From assembly GCA_963825425.1 (NCBI GenBank), contig CAWGTF010000011.1:1-64000 (forward strand): 64,000 bases of DNA, read 5' to 3'. Position 1 is the first letter of the stretch. Every line of letters begins with the position of its first letter. Made by a program: the position numbers and the translations under genes. The DNA is from PALSA-607 sp963825425. GTDB taxonomy: Bacteria > Actinomycetota > Actinomycetes > Acidothermales > Acidothermaceae. The notes beneath the pieces are model-generated. The model was not told the DNA's origin. It ran no database searches and saw only the letters and a program-made list of their open reading frames with translations. Of the stretch, positions 63,669 through 64,000 are shown piece by piece.

Positions 63669-64000
63669 CTGGTGAGAAAGGCGGTGAGGCCGGCGGCTAT
63701 TCCAGCGGCGATGCTCTGGCGATCGGTGGGGTTGGTGGCAATCGCCGCATCCCCGCTATTTCGCATATTGAGACATTCGATGGTGATGACCGGACCGTGC
63801 GAGAGGTTGACCGTGCCGGTCGTTGTCGTGTCGGGGTAATAGCCATTGGTGATGTACGTCGAGTACGGCATGCCGGTACACGCGTGGAATGTGTCGTGCA
63901 TGACGGTGGCGAGAATGCGTGATTGCGGTCGCGCCACCAGGATTCACGTTCGGGTTGTTGGGCGGCGGTTGCATGACGAAGAATCCGTGCCCGCCGGCCG
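63665..64000 (-). CDS. N-acetylmuramoyl-L-alanine amidase, C-terminal part, frameshifted, cut by window edge
   Basis: Only the last ~112 residues are present. The edge frame reads GHGFFVMQPPPNNPNVNPGGATAITHSR. After a shift near 63915 it reads RILATVMHDTFHACTGMPYST, then GTVNLSHGPVITIECLNMRNSGDAAIATNPTDRQSIAAGIAAGLTAFL. The glutamate in IECLNMRN is the position of the catalytic Glu of zinc amidases (Amidase_3 fold) that cut the peptide from muramic acid. It is translationally coupled to the downstream nhaA-type gene by a GTGA overlap. Confidence 0.78.

Overview
The window is high-GC DNA from an actinobacterium. This rests on the order upp / two TadA-associated genes / tadA / tRNA-Ser, on tRNA-Ser next to the small SRP RNA and dnaX, on a REP13E12-type DUF222-HNH gene, on MMPL, TIGR03118 and LuxR/SARP STAND regulators, on many GTG starts and on GTGA overlaps. 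A Frankia- or Jatrophihabitans-like lineage is a guess. At least 20 genes carry apparent single-base frameshifts, including housekeeping genes (tadA, dnaX, rsgA). Several lie at short G or C runs. Much of this looks like consensus error in a draft or long-read assembly, so frameshifted genes are annotated over their full inferred extent.

Layout. 0.1-3.3 kb: a broken OsmC-like gene with UGA at the first peroxidatic cysteine, a metallo-beta-lactamase-fold fragment joined abruptly to a 3'-truncated upp, two TadA-associated proteins, tadA and tRNA-Ser(CGA). 3.4-12.5 kb: VOC protein, metallophosphoesterase, secreted TIGR03118 and choice-of-anchor-D/IPT proteins, an MFS carrier, and an MMPL exporter operon behind a triple TGTGGTGA operator. 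12.6-24.3 kb: DUF222-HNH gene carrying small palindromes, hemerythrin-like protein, lipoprotein, MalT-type LuxR regulator, EamA carrier, VOC protein, and a second STAND-LuxR regulator with a DUF4242-like gene. A perfect 30-bp element lies upstream of both of these last two genes. 24.3-41 kb: lipoprotein, phosphoribosyltransferase, a giant RHS lipoprotein with vWF-D and beta-sandwich repeats, a third STAND-LuxR regulator preceded by DUF4242 and monooxygenase-like genes, TetR, a GGDEF enzyme, a SARP-type regulator divergent from a lipoprotein, and a beta-carbonic anhydrase. 41-49 kb: MFS exporter, soluble PAS-MCP receptor, RsgA, DUF2071 protein, a molybdopterin oxidoreductase/cytochrome b pair, CspA and LysE. 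49-52.6 kb: tRNA-Ser(GGA), SRP RNA, dnaX, a hairpin-repeat array and an ATP-grasp ligase. 52.7-64 kb: a two-component system divergent from a LolA-like/ABC operon, a TolB-like protein, hemerythrin, a secreted phospholipase C-like phosphoesterase, an NhaA-thioredoxin fusion and the 3' end of an amidase.

Four very large STAND regulators lie within 24 kb, and each is next to a predicted lipoprotein gene. Together with the GGDEF enzyme, the PAS-MCP receptor and the two-component/ABC module, this makes the window a surface-sensing and envelope-regulation island embedded among conserved housekeeping genes.
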